NCBI GenBank assembly: GCA_011037195.1
Contig: JAAEAF010004284.1
Span: 44,957-108,956 of the forward strand
Length of the DNA: 64,000 nt
From: Triatoma infestans
Taxonomy: Eukaryota; Arthropoda; Insecta; Hemiptera; Reduviidae
Direction of reading: 5' to 3'
Position 1 is the stretch's first letter, and each line of letters opens with the position of its first letter. Below the pieces are notes generated by a model that was not told where the DNA came from, did no database searches, and was given only the letters and a program-made list of their open reading frames with translations. The translations under genes were made by a program, and so were the position numbers. Below are positions 54,454-64,000 of the stretch, in pieces.

Positions 54454-54626
54454 AGAGACATTTTCCATGGTAGCCTGCTTCAATTTGTGGTCATGGACTG
54501 GTTTCGGGCGTTCGCCCATCTTCAGGATGCGTTTTTAAGACAGTGTGATAACACAGATTTGCACAGAGCAAATTCAGTTTACACACTCAAAACAAAATGA
54601 AGCAGGCTATCACGGAAAATGTCTCT
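54454..54626. mobile_element. Family A inverted repeat with intact motif
   Basis: Outer arms of 29 bp (54454-54482 and 54598-54626) pair: AGAGACATTTTCC...AGCCTGCTT against its reverse. Inside, 54491-54531 holds the hammerhead-like motif on the minus strand (CGCATC-CTGAAGA-T-GGGCGAACGCCC-GAAACCAGTC-CATG). No coding capacity. Confidence 0.65.
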
Positions 54627-54649
54627 GATGCTTTCCAGCTCTGTGGAAC

Positions 54650-55638
54650 CAGCTCCGCAAACAACTATTTGTTTGTTATTTGTCTTGTAGTCTTGTGCTA
54701 TCAAAAGAATTTTTGGTGTCAGAGAAAATTGAAAATTTTGATTGGTCGAACGTTTCGATTAGCGTCTTAGGCCTTTTGTAATGCTGTAAGTTCTCCTGTT
54801 AGAATACTTGCAGTTTGGAGGGGTGAAGTGGTGGGTCTGTAAATATGAGCAACATTTTTATATCTATTGTTAGTTCCCTCACATAGCTACAAAAAATTTT
54901 TTTATGTATAAATAAAATTTATAATCCGCTAAAATAAAACAACCAGAATTACATTTCACAATTTTTTTGAGATATATCTTGTAATATCTTTACTTACTAC
55001 CTTTGTTTGGTTATGTTTCAACTAAATTACAGTCTGTCAGTAATTTACGTAGATAGCATCTTTTTCTTTCTATTATTATTTTTATTAGTTTTGGTTCTAT
55101 TTTCACTTAGTGTTCTGTATTCTGCCTGGATCGCTATATAGTGTACATAAAGGAGGTAATAATCTCAGCGTAGAACAGCTGAGAGGGAAATAATATTAAA
55201 GTCCCCTCCCTCAGCTAGGAACTGACAGGCAAGGTTTGTTCCGAGCATAAAGCAGCTTAGTTTCCAAAAATATAATTTATTGTGGTTTAATCATATATAT
55301 CTGGCGAGGAACACTCACACAGCTTCCTCTGGCTGCTATTTACATAGTTATTGATAAATTTCCTTCAAACCTTGAAACAATTAATTAGTTTTGTTTTAAA
55401 TTAAAAAAATGGTTAGTACAATGAATTTAAAAAAAAAAAAAAGAAACAGAAGAAGGAGTCGATTGGAAAATCTATGATTTTGATTCAAAGTATTGAATAA
55501 AGAGTTAAACGTAGTTTTGGTGATTTATTTTGAAGCAGCCGAAAGGCAGTGGAGGCAATGCCCCCTTAGACCAGCGGACATAAATTATTTAAAGTGAAAT
55601 TAATTGTTTTATTATTTGCTGTTTCCACGATTTATCTT
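54650..55638. other. Unassigned spacer
   Basis: No recognisable gene or repeat boundary. A weak HINE-like 3' phrase is at 55303-55330 (GGCGAGGAACACTCACACAGC). Confidence 0.45.
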
Positions 55639-56458
55639 ATACTGGTTTATTTAAATAATTTGAACCATTTTAAACAGCCATCAATATTTTATTTCATTTT
55701 ATAATCTTCCAACGTTTCTTACACTTAACGTGCCATTATCAAGGAATATAATACTATTGTACATTCTGAAAAATTTTTTTTACATATTATATTTATTTTA
55801 TTAATCTTAATATCGTGCAACGTTACTATTATAATATAGTCCAACTGAATAATTACCACCCTAGCTAGTCCACCACGTGAGCTGCACTTAGCATGGTGTT
55901 AGTACTATCACAGTAAGTTTCCTTATATTAAATTTCTTTGATACATATTTAACCAAAATAAAAAAATAGTAATATACTATATATTCCTGTCTACAGGCCA
56001 TGGAAAACTACATTATAATTAATACACGCAAAACAATTCCTTTCTAAAATTAACCACCTGGTGCTCTCATATATACTGAGGCTAATCATACGACTGACAT
56101 CAATTTCAAATAAGAAATTTATTATTGACAAAACTCCTAGGGTTACACACAGCATAAAATAAGAATATATAAAAATAATTAATCTAAATGGACGAAGCCT
56201 CTCAACATAATACAATAATATACTACTTATGATTAACAAGGTAATTATTCAGTTGGACTATATTATAATAGTAACGTTGCACGATATAAAGATTAATAAA
56301 ATAAATATAATATGTAAAAAAATTTTTTCAGAATGTACAATAGTATTATATTCCTTGATAATGGCACGTTAAGTGCAAGAAACGTTGGAAGATTATAAAA
56401 TGAAATAAAATATTGATGGCTGTTTAAAATGGTTCAAATTATTTAAATAAACCAGTAT
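55639..56458. mobile_element. Inverted-repeat element with ~219-bp arms and motif
   Basis: Arms 55639-55858 and 56240-56458 are near-identical inverted copies, with a 381-bp AT-rich spacer. Each arm has TTCC-TTGATAATGG-hairpin-GAAACGTT-GGAA (minus at 55705-55747, plus at 56349-56392). The outer bases are ATACTGGTTTATTTAAAT. No reverse transcriptase or transposase is encoded. The arms are less diverged than most repeats here, suggesting relatively recent origin. Confidence 0.8.
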
Positions 56459-56690
56459 TAAAGTGAAATGTTCAAGATTATGTTCGTTTTTAAAAAAAAT
56501 AGTTTTTTTTTTTCTGACGTATTCACAATAATAAATATACATACAAATCCCAGACGTTCTGACTTGGTTGCCACATGATAGCCATGCCAGTATCTTGGTG
56601 ATCCCAGTTTGCTTTGTCATTAAATTCTTTAGACAATTCATATATTTCAATTGTCAATTAAAAGGAGAAAGTAAAAAAAAAAAAAAAAAA

Positions 56691-57678
56691 TCTGGTGTGA
56701 AACACACACACAACTTTCTCTTACTCCAGTTCTCAAAATTTTAATTGACAAATTTTATAGTTTGTGCACCAAATTTAATGAAATTTGTCGAAAACTGAAA
56801 AAAACTATTCAGTAAAAGTGCTCTTCCGGTTTACTGATTTCCTTCAAACTTGGAATTTTGGCCATCTATTTATTTCTAATTAATTTTGTTTGGATGATAG
56901 AGTTGTATAATCAACTATGATACCACTTTAGAGGAAGCTGTAACCCTACCCCTCTCCTAAAAGGACCCTTAAATGAATTTTTCCAGAGAAATGTTTTATA
57001 TAAAAGTTGTATATCTTTGAATGTTTAGTTTATATGTACCGTTTCAAGATAAATGTAGGGGCCATTTATGAGAAAATCGCTAAAAAGTGAAAAAATCATT
57101 TAGTAAAGTGTTAAAACAAAAGCCCTTCCGGTTATCCGACTTTTCTTAAACTCGGAATTTCAACAACATATTTAATCCTAATTAACATTATTAAAATGAC
57201 CGAATTATTTAATAAACTGAAATACCACTTTAGATCAAAACCTAACCTCCCCCCCAACTCCCATAACTGCCCTTAAATGAATTTTTCCAGAGAATTGTTT
57301 CAAATAAAAATTGTAGCTCTTTGTATGTGTAGTTGATGTACCAAGTTTAAAAGAAAATCGTTGGAGCCATTTTTGAGAAAATCGCAAAAAAGTAAAAAAA
57401 AACAACAAGAGTAAAGTGGTACTTCCGGTTGAGGAATTTTCACAGATGACCCACTGTCAGATGTCATGGTGATACCTAAACGGAATATCAACTTTCAACT
57501 TTCTACGGTTTTTCGTTTTTGAGCTTCGCTGTTCACATACACACAGACAGACCATTTGCTAAAAACCACTTTTTTAGATTCAGGGGGACCTCAAAACGGA
57601 TATTTCCGGTGAAAACTCGATATCGAAAATTTGACACGATTACAATACTTCCTTTCTTACTAGGAGTAAGAGAAAGTA
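56691..57678 (-). mobile_element. HINE-like element, full length, array nearly lost
   Basis: Both hairpins and three units are present. The CA array is reduced to ACACACAGACAGAC (57538-57551). An A run of 18 precedes the hairpin end, next to a spare GGAGAAAGTAAAA at 56662-56675. Confidence 0.9.
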
Positions 57679-58052
57679 AAAAAAAACAAAAAAAAAACTT
57701 AATGTACTCACGATTTTCTCTTACTGCAGTTAATATTGGTGGGGGGTTGCATGTACCTTCCCTACAGGTCATAGAGAAAGTTTATATTGAAGTCCAGAAG
57801 ACAAGGTTAACAATTTTGAACAAACACATTTGAAAATTTATTGTCGCAGATTACACAGAATACCGAAAATGCGTTTTTTGTTTTTTTTTGTTTTTTTATG
57901 GAAAAACTGTTGAAAATAAAAGTGATTCGTTAACAGTTAAGCAGTTTACCATTACAAAGTTTAAAATAGAAATCATTGTAGCTAATTTCAATAAAATTTC
58001 TAAAACCTAAAAAACTTACTTGGTATTTTGTACTTTGCAGTTACCAAATTTT
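57679..58052 (-). repeat. Diverged HINE-like remnant
   Basis: TACTCACGATTTTCTCTTACTGCAGTTAATATT at 57705-57738 resembles a hairpin-end plus subterminal repeat of the diverged subfamily. The rest is weak. Confidence 0.4.
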
Positions 58053-59406
58053 TACTTTACTCTTACTCCTAGTAAGAGGAAGTATTGTAACCGTGTCAAA
58101 TTTTCGATATCGAATTTTCACCGGAAATATCCGTTCTGAGGTCCCCTGAGTCTAAAAAAAATGGTTTTAAGCAAATGGTCTGTGTGTATGTGAACAGCAT
58201 AGCTCAAAAACGAAAAACTGTAGAAAGTTGAAACTTAATATTCCGTATAGGTATCACCATGGTATCTAACAGTACGTTACCTGTCAAAATTCCTCAACCG
58301 GAAGTACCACTTTACTAGTTGTTTTTTTATTTTCTTTCTTGTATTTTTCTCAAAAATGTCTCCGATGATTTTTTTCAAACTTGGTATATGAACTACACTT
58401 AAGGCGCGTTCTAACGAGTCAAGTTTAGTTGTCCGATTTTAGTTGATCAGCAAAAGTTGAATGCGACTTGAATCAGTTTTGGTTCATACTTTTCAAATAA
58501 AATCGTTCAAACCGTTTCAATAACGATACGGAGCACTCTATGTGTTGAAAGCAAACTGAGAGGCCAAATTGGGCGATCCGGAGGTTTACACTTGTCAATA
58601 CTTGAAAGATGGCGGGTTCAACTGAAAGATGCGTCATACTTTGAACGATAAAGTTTGAATCGGTCAAACTTTTGTTGATCCACTAAAAAGTTGATCAACT
58701 TTATTGAAAGAAAAGGTTTTCGCTAGGTTTTTCATTCAACTTCTATTGATCAACTAAAATCGGTCAACTAAACTTGACTCTTGAGAACGCGCCTTTACAA
58801 AGAGCTACAACTTTTATTTGAAACAATTCTCTGGGAAAATTCATTTAAGGGTAGTTATAGGGGAGGGGTGGGGTTAGGTTTACATCTAAAGTGCTATTGT
58901 CTAAAGTTATTTCTAAATAATGTTAATTAGAATTAAATATGTTGTTGAAATTCCGAGTTTGACAAAAATCGGATAACCGGAAGTGCGTTTACTTTACCAC
59001 TTTACTAAATGATTTATTCTCTTTTTCGTAATTTTCTCAAAAATGGCTCGGACAATTTTCTTGAAACTTCGTATATAAACTAAACTTTTATCTAAAACAT
59101 TCTCTGGGAAAATTCAGTTAAGGGCACTTTTAGGGGAGAGGTGGGGTTACAGCTTCCTTTAAAGTGTTATACAACAGATTACAGTTGATTATACAATTCT
59201 ATCATCCAAACAAAATTAATTAGAAATAAATAGATGGCCAAAATTCCAAGTTTTATGAAAATTAGTAAGCCGTAAATGCGCTTTTACTGAACAGTTTTTT
59301 CAGTTTTCAACGAATTTCGTTATATTTGTTGCACAAACTATAAAATTTGTCAATTACAATTTTGAGAACAGGAGTAAGAGAAAGTTGTGTGAGTGTTTCA
59401 TATCAG
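58053..59406 (+). mobile_element. HINE-like element carrying a MITE
   Basis: 5' end ACTTTACTCTTACTCCTAG; 3' end GGAGTAAGAGAAAGTTGTGTGAGTGTTTCA, with the hairpin closing base mutated (TTTCATATCAGA). The TG array is only TGTGTGTATGTG. The MITE at 58402-58794 splits the ACTACACATACAAAGAGCTAC region. Confidence 0.9.
58402..58794. mobile_element. PIF/Harbinger-like MITE, TSD TTA
   Basis: Terminal inverted repeats of about 60 bp begin AGGCGCGTTCT and contain AGTCAAGTTTAGTTG and CGATTTTAGTTGATCA. TTA flanks it at 58399-58401 and 58795-58797, and the HINE-like target reads through when it is removed. A TTA duplication and GC-rich tips fit the PIF/Harbinger group. 393 bp, no coding. Confidence 0.88.
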
Positions 59407-59508
59407 ATTTTTTATTTTTATTTTTTGAAGGGGATACTAATCAAGGGGTATGGAAGAAAAAAAAAAGGTTGAGAAAACACTGGCGTAGATGATGGATCCC
59501 GTTCGTAA

Positions 59509-60123
59509 TGTAATGTGATTGTGTGATGTGCTGTTTCGTAATGTTGTTGGCGTGAGCGGTTTTGTGAAAGCGCTTGTAAGTATGTTTGAGGTAAAGATAG
59601 AAGTATTAAGAAATAATCAAGAAGTCACACTGCTTTTATAAATACATATAATATTATCTCTTAGTAAATTTAATTATATTACAATATCACACTGTATCTT
59701 AATAAAATGATGTTTATCTAGAATAAAGGCAAATATCTATCAATGGCACTGAGCGATTCCTGAAGTAAGTGTTCTGGCTTTGTGAAGTGTTCTGGCCTTC
59801 TGAAGCAGAATACAGACTTAGTTGTTTGAAAGCACAAGGTAGACTATACTCTTTGAAAGCTGAAGGCTGACTCTTTCGTTTGAAAGCTGAAGGCAGACTA
59901 TTCGAAGGAATGCTCTCTAACAAAACCGTTGGCCAAGTCGCATTGTATTAAATAAACGGATTTTTGTGCCTTTGTTTTCCTAGTAGCAATGACCCCAAAT
60001 TACAGTACCTGACTCTTTTCATTGCAGTAAGATACATTTAAAATGTTAACAAAATTAGATTTTTGATACTATAAAATATTCTAACTCTAAACTATTATTT
60101 TTCTATTTCGTTCTTCCACTACA
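59509..60123 (+). mobile_element. LTR-B solo LTR, 4-bp TSD GTAA
   Basis: TGTAATGTGATTG to TTCCACTACA, flanked by GTAA at 59505-59508 and 60124-60127. It is 30 bp longer than the copy at 13405, because a GAAAGCTGAAGGC(T/A)GACT phrase is duplicated near 59855-59900. AATAAA at 59951 would serve as a polyadenylation signal. Confidence 0.9.
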
Positions 60124-60127
60124 GTAA

Positions 60128-61072
60128 TAATGACTGTAGAAATGCATTGATCTTTACTTTTTTACTTTACTCACTTAATTCATTATTATTTACTGATTAA
60201 CTCCCTGACCTACTAATAAGGGAAGATTTTTATGTTTATTTTCATATTTATCATTATTTTCTTCACATATATATATATAATCTGAAAGAGAGAGAGAGAG
60301 AGACTACGCAATAAAAAATAAATTATTTTTTCATAGAAGTAAAGAACATTTCGAGTTATGATAGAAATACTATATTTAATAACATTTCAAGATTATAAGA
60401 TACGAGATTTATAGTTTTCCACAAGAACGAATAGTATGTTGCGTAACATAAGAAAAATTGAGAAAGATTACTTTTTCATTTTTTTCAAGCCATAGATTTT
60501 GTTTATATATACATAATATATAATATATATATATATATATTATTATATAATAAAATGATCAGCCAATGAAGAATCAGCAAAAAAAAAAAGAAAGTTTTTG
60601 CAAACCTTTGCAGAATGTTTTATCACATCCATCAAATACAATTATAAAAAAATTGAATCATAAAAGTTCTATATAAGCTGAAATAATAAAACAAATGAAA
60701 ATATAATAAATATAAGACCAGAGAGATATAGAGTCCTTCACTTGAATCGTTTCTCAAAGAAATATAATTTTCCAAATATTTATACCGCGAGTTGTAATGA
60801 GATCATTTCAAAATGATTCCCATGAGTCTTCCAAAATTTAAAAAAGTCTCTAATTTTACAGACAAAATAATAATTTTTTATTTTACTTTTAGAAGCTCCT
60901 AATTCCAGTATTCGTTTTCGAAGTAAAATCATAAGAATGCAAAGTAAATTAGACTAGTGGATTAATATGTATAACCATAAAAGATATATTTCTCAACAAC
61001 TGTACTCATTATGTTGATCCACAATAAATATTTAATGTTATGGTAAATTAAAATAATAAATAAATAAAAAAA
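60128..61072. other. AT-rich spacer
   Basis: Contains (GA)n near 60287-60302 and (TA)n near 60515-60541. No gene was recognised. Confidence 0.55.
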
Positions 61073-61131
61073 TCTGGTGTACAACACTCACACAACTTTC
61101 TCTTACCCCAGTTCTCAAAATTATAACTGAG
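61073..61131 (-). mobile_element. HINE-like hairpin end fragment
   Basis: TCTGGTGTACAACACTCACACAACTTTCTC to AATTATAACTGA, then it breaks off at the mariner-like relic. Confidence 0.75.
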
Positions 61132-61139
61132 GGGGGATG

Positions 61140-61561
61140 TGGAAGGATCTCCCACCCCACTTTTTCTTGGTTTCTTTATGGGCGTCTGCAAGTAGTCTTG
61201 GAACTCATCTCCCACTAGTTTTCTTGTAATGCAGCTTATTCTGAATAATGTTACGGACAGTTCAAACACTCGTGTGCACTTCTTCAGCTACCACTTTAAC
61301 AGTAATACGCCTGTTGTCCTAAATTAACGCGTCCTAAATTGCAACATCAACCGGTCCTCCAATTTGTTGCTCGTCACAAACACTTACACGGCCATTTTTA
61401 AACTGTTCTACCCAAATGTAAACGTTCGAACGGTTTAAACAATTATTCCCGTACATTTTTAACATGTGTGTATCTTTCGTGGATTTCACTACCTTTGATA
61501 GTCTCTGCAACTACACTGGGCGTTGTTCTTCCAAGGTGCAATGCTCAAGAGGACTCGCCAT
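61140..61561 (-). pseudogene. Mariner-type transposase N-terminus, decayed
   Basis: From an ATG at 61561 the minus strand reads MASPLEHCTLEEQRPV, a stop, then MLKMYGNNCLNRSNVYIWVEQFKNGR, GGPVDVAI, DNRRITVKVVAEEV, RNIIQNKLHYKK and VPRLLADAHKE. This is the helix-turn-helix N-terminal region found in mariner transposases and their domesticated or relic relatives (…EQRAVIRFL…YGDN…V..WV.RFKNGR…DDRR.TV.EVA). It has several stops and lacks the catalytic DDE/D part. It ends near the HINE-like fragment. Confidence 0.75.
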
Positions 61562-62059
61562 TGTTAACTGAATACATTTGAGGTTACGCTTACCAAATAT
61601 TCTCGAACAGCTGATGAGAAACTAAGTACAAGGATGCCACCTTTATGCACTGAAACTGCTGTGTTGATTAAACAAACCGTTTCTGAGCTGACAGCGATTT
61701 GTCTCGTTACTTATTGAATGATCCCATGTAGTTTCTCTTTTTGCGATTTTTCGTCTCTGTCTTTGTTCACTCTGTCTCTCTTTCTCTCTCCCTCTCACAC
61801 ACACACACACACACTCACACATACATACATGAAAACACCACACACAGGTACGAATATATAAACAAACACAAACGCCATAATAGCAAAATGGTTAGACGTG
61901 TGAATGCGCAAGCTGAGTTGTATTGCGTACTACTGCTTTCGATTTTCGGTTCTGGGTTTGGATTTTATTTGCCAGTAAGTATGAATAATATATATAATAA
62001 ATTATGTAAGGCTAACTACCTCCAATGTTGGACGTGAAGCTCGCCTGAATAAAAAAAGG
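61562..62059. other. Unassigned spacer with (CA)n
   Basis: (CA)n lies at 61796-61826 after a CTCTCT tract. The plus-strand frame through it (61741-62037) is low complexity in part and shows no domain. Confidence 0.45.
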
Positions 62060-62360
62060 ACATTATTTTTTTACCTATCTTACTTCACTTTACACAAGCA
62101 CACACACACACACACGTGTGTGTATAAATAAACCATTTCCAAAAAGAATCTTTTTCTTATTCAGAGGGGGGCCTCAAAAAAAACTCTTATATTTCTGGTG
62201 AAAAATCGGTTTCCAAAATTTCGTACGTAAACACAGGGCAAAGACAGTGTTGATCTAGCAGTGTAGGGAAAAATTGGGAGCCACAGTTGGTAGTAGTGAT
62301 GGGCCTCAAACTAAACGGCAATGGTACCGATCATACGATCACAATACTTCCTTCCCTCTT
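62060..62360 (-). repeat. Diverged HINE-like 5' part with SINE 2 fragment
   Basis: (CA)n at 62098-62115, then CAGAGGGGGGCCTCAAAA, TTTCTGGTGAAAAATCGGTTTCC and GATCACAATACTTCC follow the element order in reverse. A SINE 2 body piece (AGGGCAAAGACAGTGTTGATC to ACTAAACGGC, 62233-62325) interrupts it. Confidence 0.6.
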
Positions 62361-63024
62361 AATATGCAATTAGACAAAGAAAAGTACACAAGTTTTGTAG
62401 AAAATTGCAGAATATTGTCATTTTTTTTTTTTTTTTTTTACGATGTTTGGATAGCATGCAGGTAAAATATTACGACGAATTTGTTTGAATTTATTTTGAG
62501 GTCTGATGAAAAAGTATAAAAGAAAAATATGGGTTCATTTATTTACTTTACCTACCACTACAATGTCTGTGGATTTTCTCTCTTAAATTAACCAAAATAA
62601 ACCGGCGAAATAAAGAAAAAATAAAACAAAATTAACTTTTCCCTTCCTTTTTCCTTCCTTTTTTTCTCTCTCTAAGATTCAGTCATCATTTCCGCTTTAA
62701 ATCGTAAACAGAAACATGTAGAGAATATTTTTGATGAAATAAAAAAACCTTTTTTGATAGAATTATTAATTTTTTTTATCATTTTGAAATTTTAATTAAA
62801 TCTGGAATGATTAGAGAATAGATATAAAGTATGACTATTATTAGAAATATTTTTTCCTTTAAGAGTTCTGGGCTTCAGCTTAAATTTAAACTACCGTAAC
62901 AAGCTTTGCTAGGAATTGTGACGAAAGACGCTGCCATATCATAAGTATGTGTGGAGAAGTAAAGTTACATCCGGTACATAAGTATAATAGCTCTAACTAA
63001 ATGTTTAATGAACAGTAGAAGTTT
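62361..63024. other. AT-rich spacer
   Basis: Nothing was recognised apart from homopolymer runs. Confidence 0.5.
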
Positions 63025-63080
63025 AAAGAAAATATATTAATTGAATTATAATATGAGAAAATTGTGTGAATGTTTCACAC
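63025..63080 (+). repeat. HINE-like 3' terminus, diverged
   Basis: GAGAAAATTGTGTGAATGTTTCACAC: the terminal hairpin GTGTGA-ATGTT-TCACAC is intact while the upstream sequence is diverged. Confidence 0.6.
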
Positions 63081-63848
63081 TTATTTTCTTTTCAATAAAT
63101 ACATAGGTAAATGCACATAATGATATACGATGAGGGTTACATCGAGATTGACTTAAGCGCTCTGATAGCTGGGTGAGTGAGTGCTTTATGTGAATATGGT
63201 GACATTATTCATTATTACATTACCTTGATAAAGTTAAGTGCTTTATAAAGGGAAAGCATGATGTATTCATTTAACGTTATGGTAACTATGAAGCGCTTTC
63301 TAAAACGGAAAATTGGACGCAATTTTCTAAAAAAAGGTATCTCTAATTAAATAAACGAATGTTAGAAAATATATTTCTTTAATAACTACGAGTATGTGGA
63401 AATCTTTACACTTTTTTTATAACCCACGGAGTGAGAATTTAATTCTAAATGATAATATATATATATAGATATATATATATAATATATATAATAACATACA
63501 TACTTATAAATATTAAATTACTAACAATATTAATATTAAAACATATTAAGTGAATAAAAATTATTAATAGAATAATAATAAGAGAAATAATAATAAGTAA
63601 GAACAAAAAAAAGGAGTAAATGCTTCACGGTTAACAATATTCAGACTTTTTAATTTAGGAGTGGAAATTGTGATGGAAACATTATGCCACCACCATAGTA
63701 CTGTGCCACTGGCACGCCCATGTCACCAACAAAACACTACAGTAGGGGGATTATAGGATACTAAGCTAAGTTAGGGTAATTAACAATTTTACACCAATAA
63801 CAAAATGATTTACTCTAAATTACTTCTTCAGTAGTATCTACATATGGT
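63081..63848. other. AT-rich spacer with (TA)n
   Basis: (TA)n at about 63453-63491. No gene was recognised. Confidence 0.5.
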
Positions 63849-64000
63849 GCCCGTAAAGGGTACCTGTTGCATGCAGTTACTTGGGGAGTAGAGACAGACT
63901 TAGGGTTACCACAACTCAGTACTCCATGCACTTCGGCAGAACAGTACACAATACACTTAAACTACATACACTCTACACTTTATAGACAAGGACAAACACA
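63849..64000 (+). mobile_element. Composite retroposon, 5' end, cut by window end
   Basis: GCCCGTAAAGGGTACCTG, then TGCAGTTACTTGGGGAGTAG and TTACCACAACTCAGTACTCC: the first 150 bp of the family seen at 12057 and 45239 (reverse). The tRNA-like promoter would lie just outside the window. Confidence 0.8.

Noticed and set aside
1..64000. Identification of the species
   Set aside because: The repeats suggest an insect, but no host gene is available to place it and recalled similarity of repeats is not evidence.

Overview
The window is AT-rich eukaryotic DNA packed with interspersed repeats, microsatellites and decayed retrotransposons. The reverse transcriptase relics (Jockey-like, R1-like, I-like with RNase H, RTE-like), the PIF/Harbinger-type MITE and the mariner relic with an animal-type N-terminal domain point to an arthropod, most likely an insect. 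A hemipteran is only a guess. I found no convincing host protein-coding gene, rRNA gene, true tRNA gene or CRISPR array. Almost everything that can be named is a mobile element or a fragment of one.

The dominant repeat (about ten long copies, many fragments) is a roughly 1-kb non-autonomous element. It has 15-bp subterminal inverted repeats, a hairpin at each end, a CA/TG microsatellite and three diverged internal units of about 300 bp. This architecture fits the Helentron-associated (HINE/DINE-1-like) group; below it is called HINE-like. Copies lie at 3362-4315, 17894-18929, 19048-20071, 26113-27149, 27189-27790, 31715-32724, 33609-34595, 42016-42824, 45590-46520, 49957-50706, 50739-51595, 56691-57678 and 58053-59406. 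One copy (11870-17264) was split by three later insertions.

Retroelements: an RTE-like LINE with endonuclease and RT (14100-17227, 14-bp target duplication); an I-like LINE with RNase H (10149-11108, 12-bp duplication) and a second (47973-48741, 12-bp duplication); an R1-like tail (37947-38460, 12-bp duplication); another RNase H LINE (30501-31528); Jockey-like relics (1-235, 11390-11880, 21538-22730, 34620-35690); and an RTE-BovB-like relic (23889-26111) broken by LTRs. Two tRNA-derived SINE families and a roughly 1-kb composite retroposon are present. The composite begins with the same structured leader as the RTE-like LINE (copies 12057-13060, 44205-45239 and 63849 to the window end). At least three LTR families occur only as solo or dimeric LTRs, several with 4-bp duplications.

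The most intriguing signal is a recurrent small RNA-like motif seen at about a dozen loci: a CTGAAGA-type box, a hairpin, GAAAC with a self-complementary tetra- or hexamer, and a short closing stem. It resembles a minimal hammerhead ribozyme with a tiny stem III. In several loci it sits in the arms of large inverted repeats (47295-48985, 55639-56458, 54454-54626). That combination fits non-autonomous Penelope-like elements with inverted terminal repeats. A second candidate functional RNA is the conserved 5' leader shared by the LINE and the composite retroposon. None of this could be tested by folding software or database search here.
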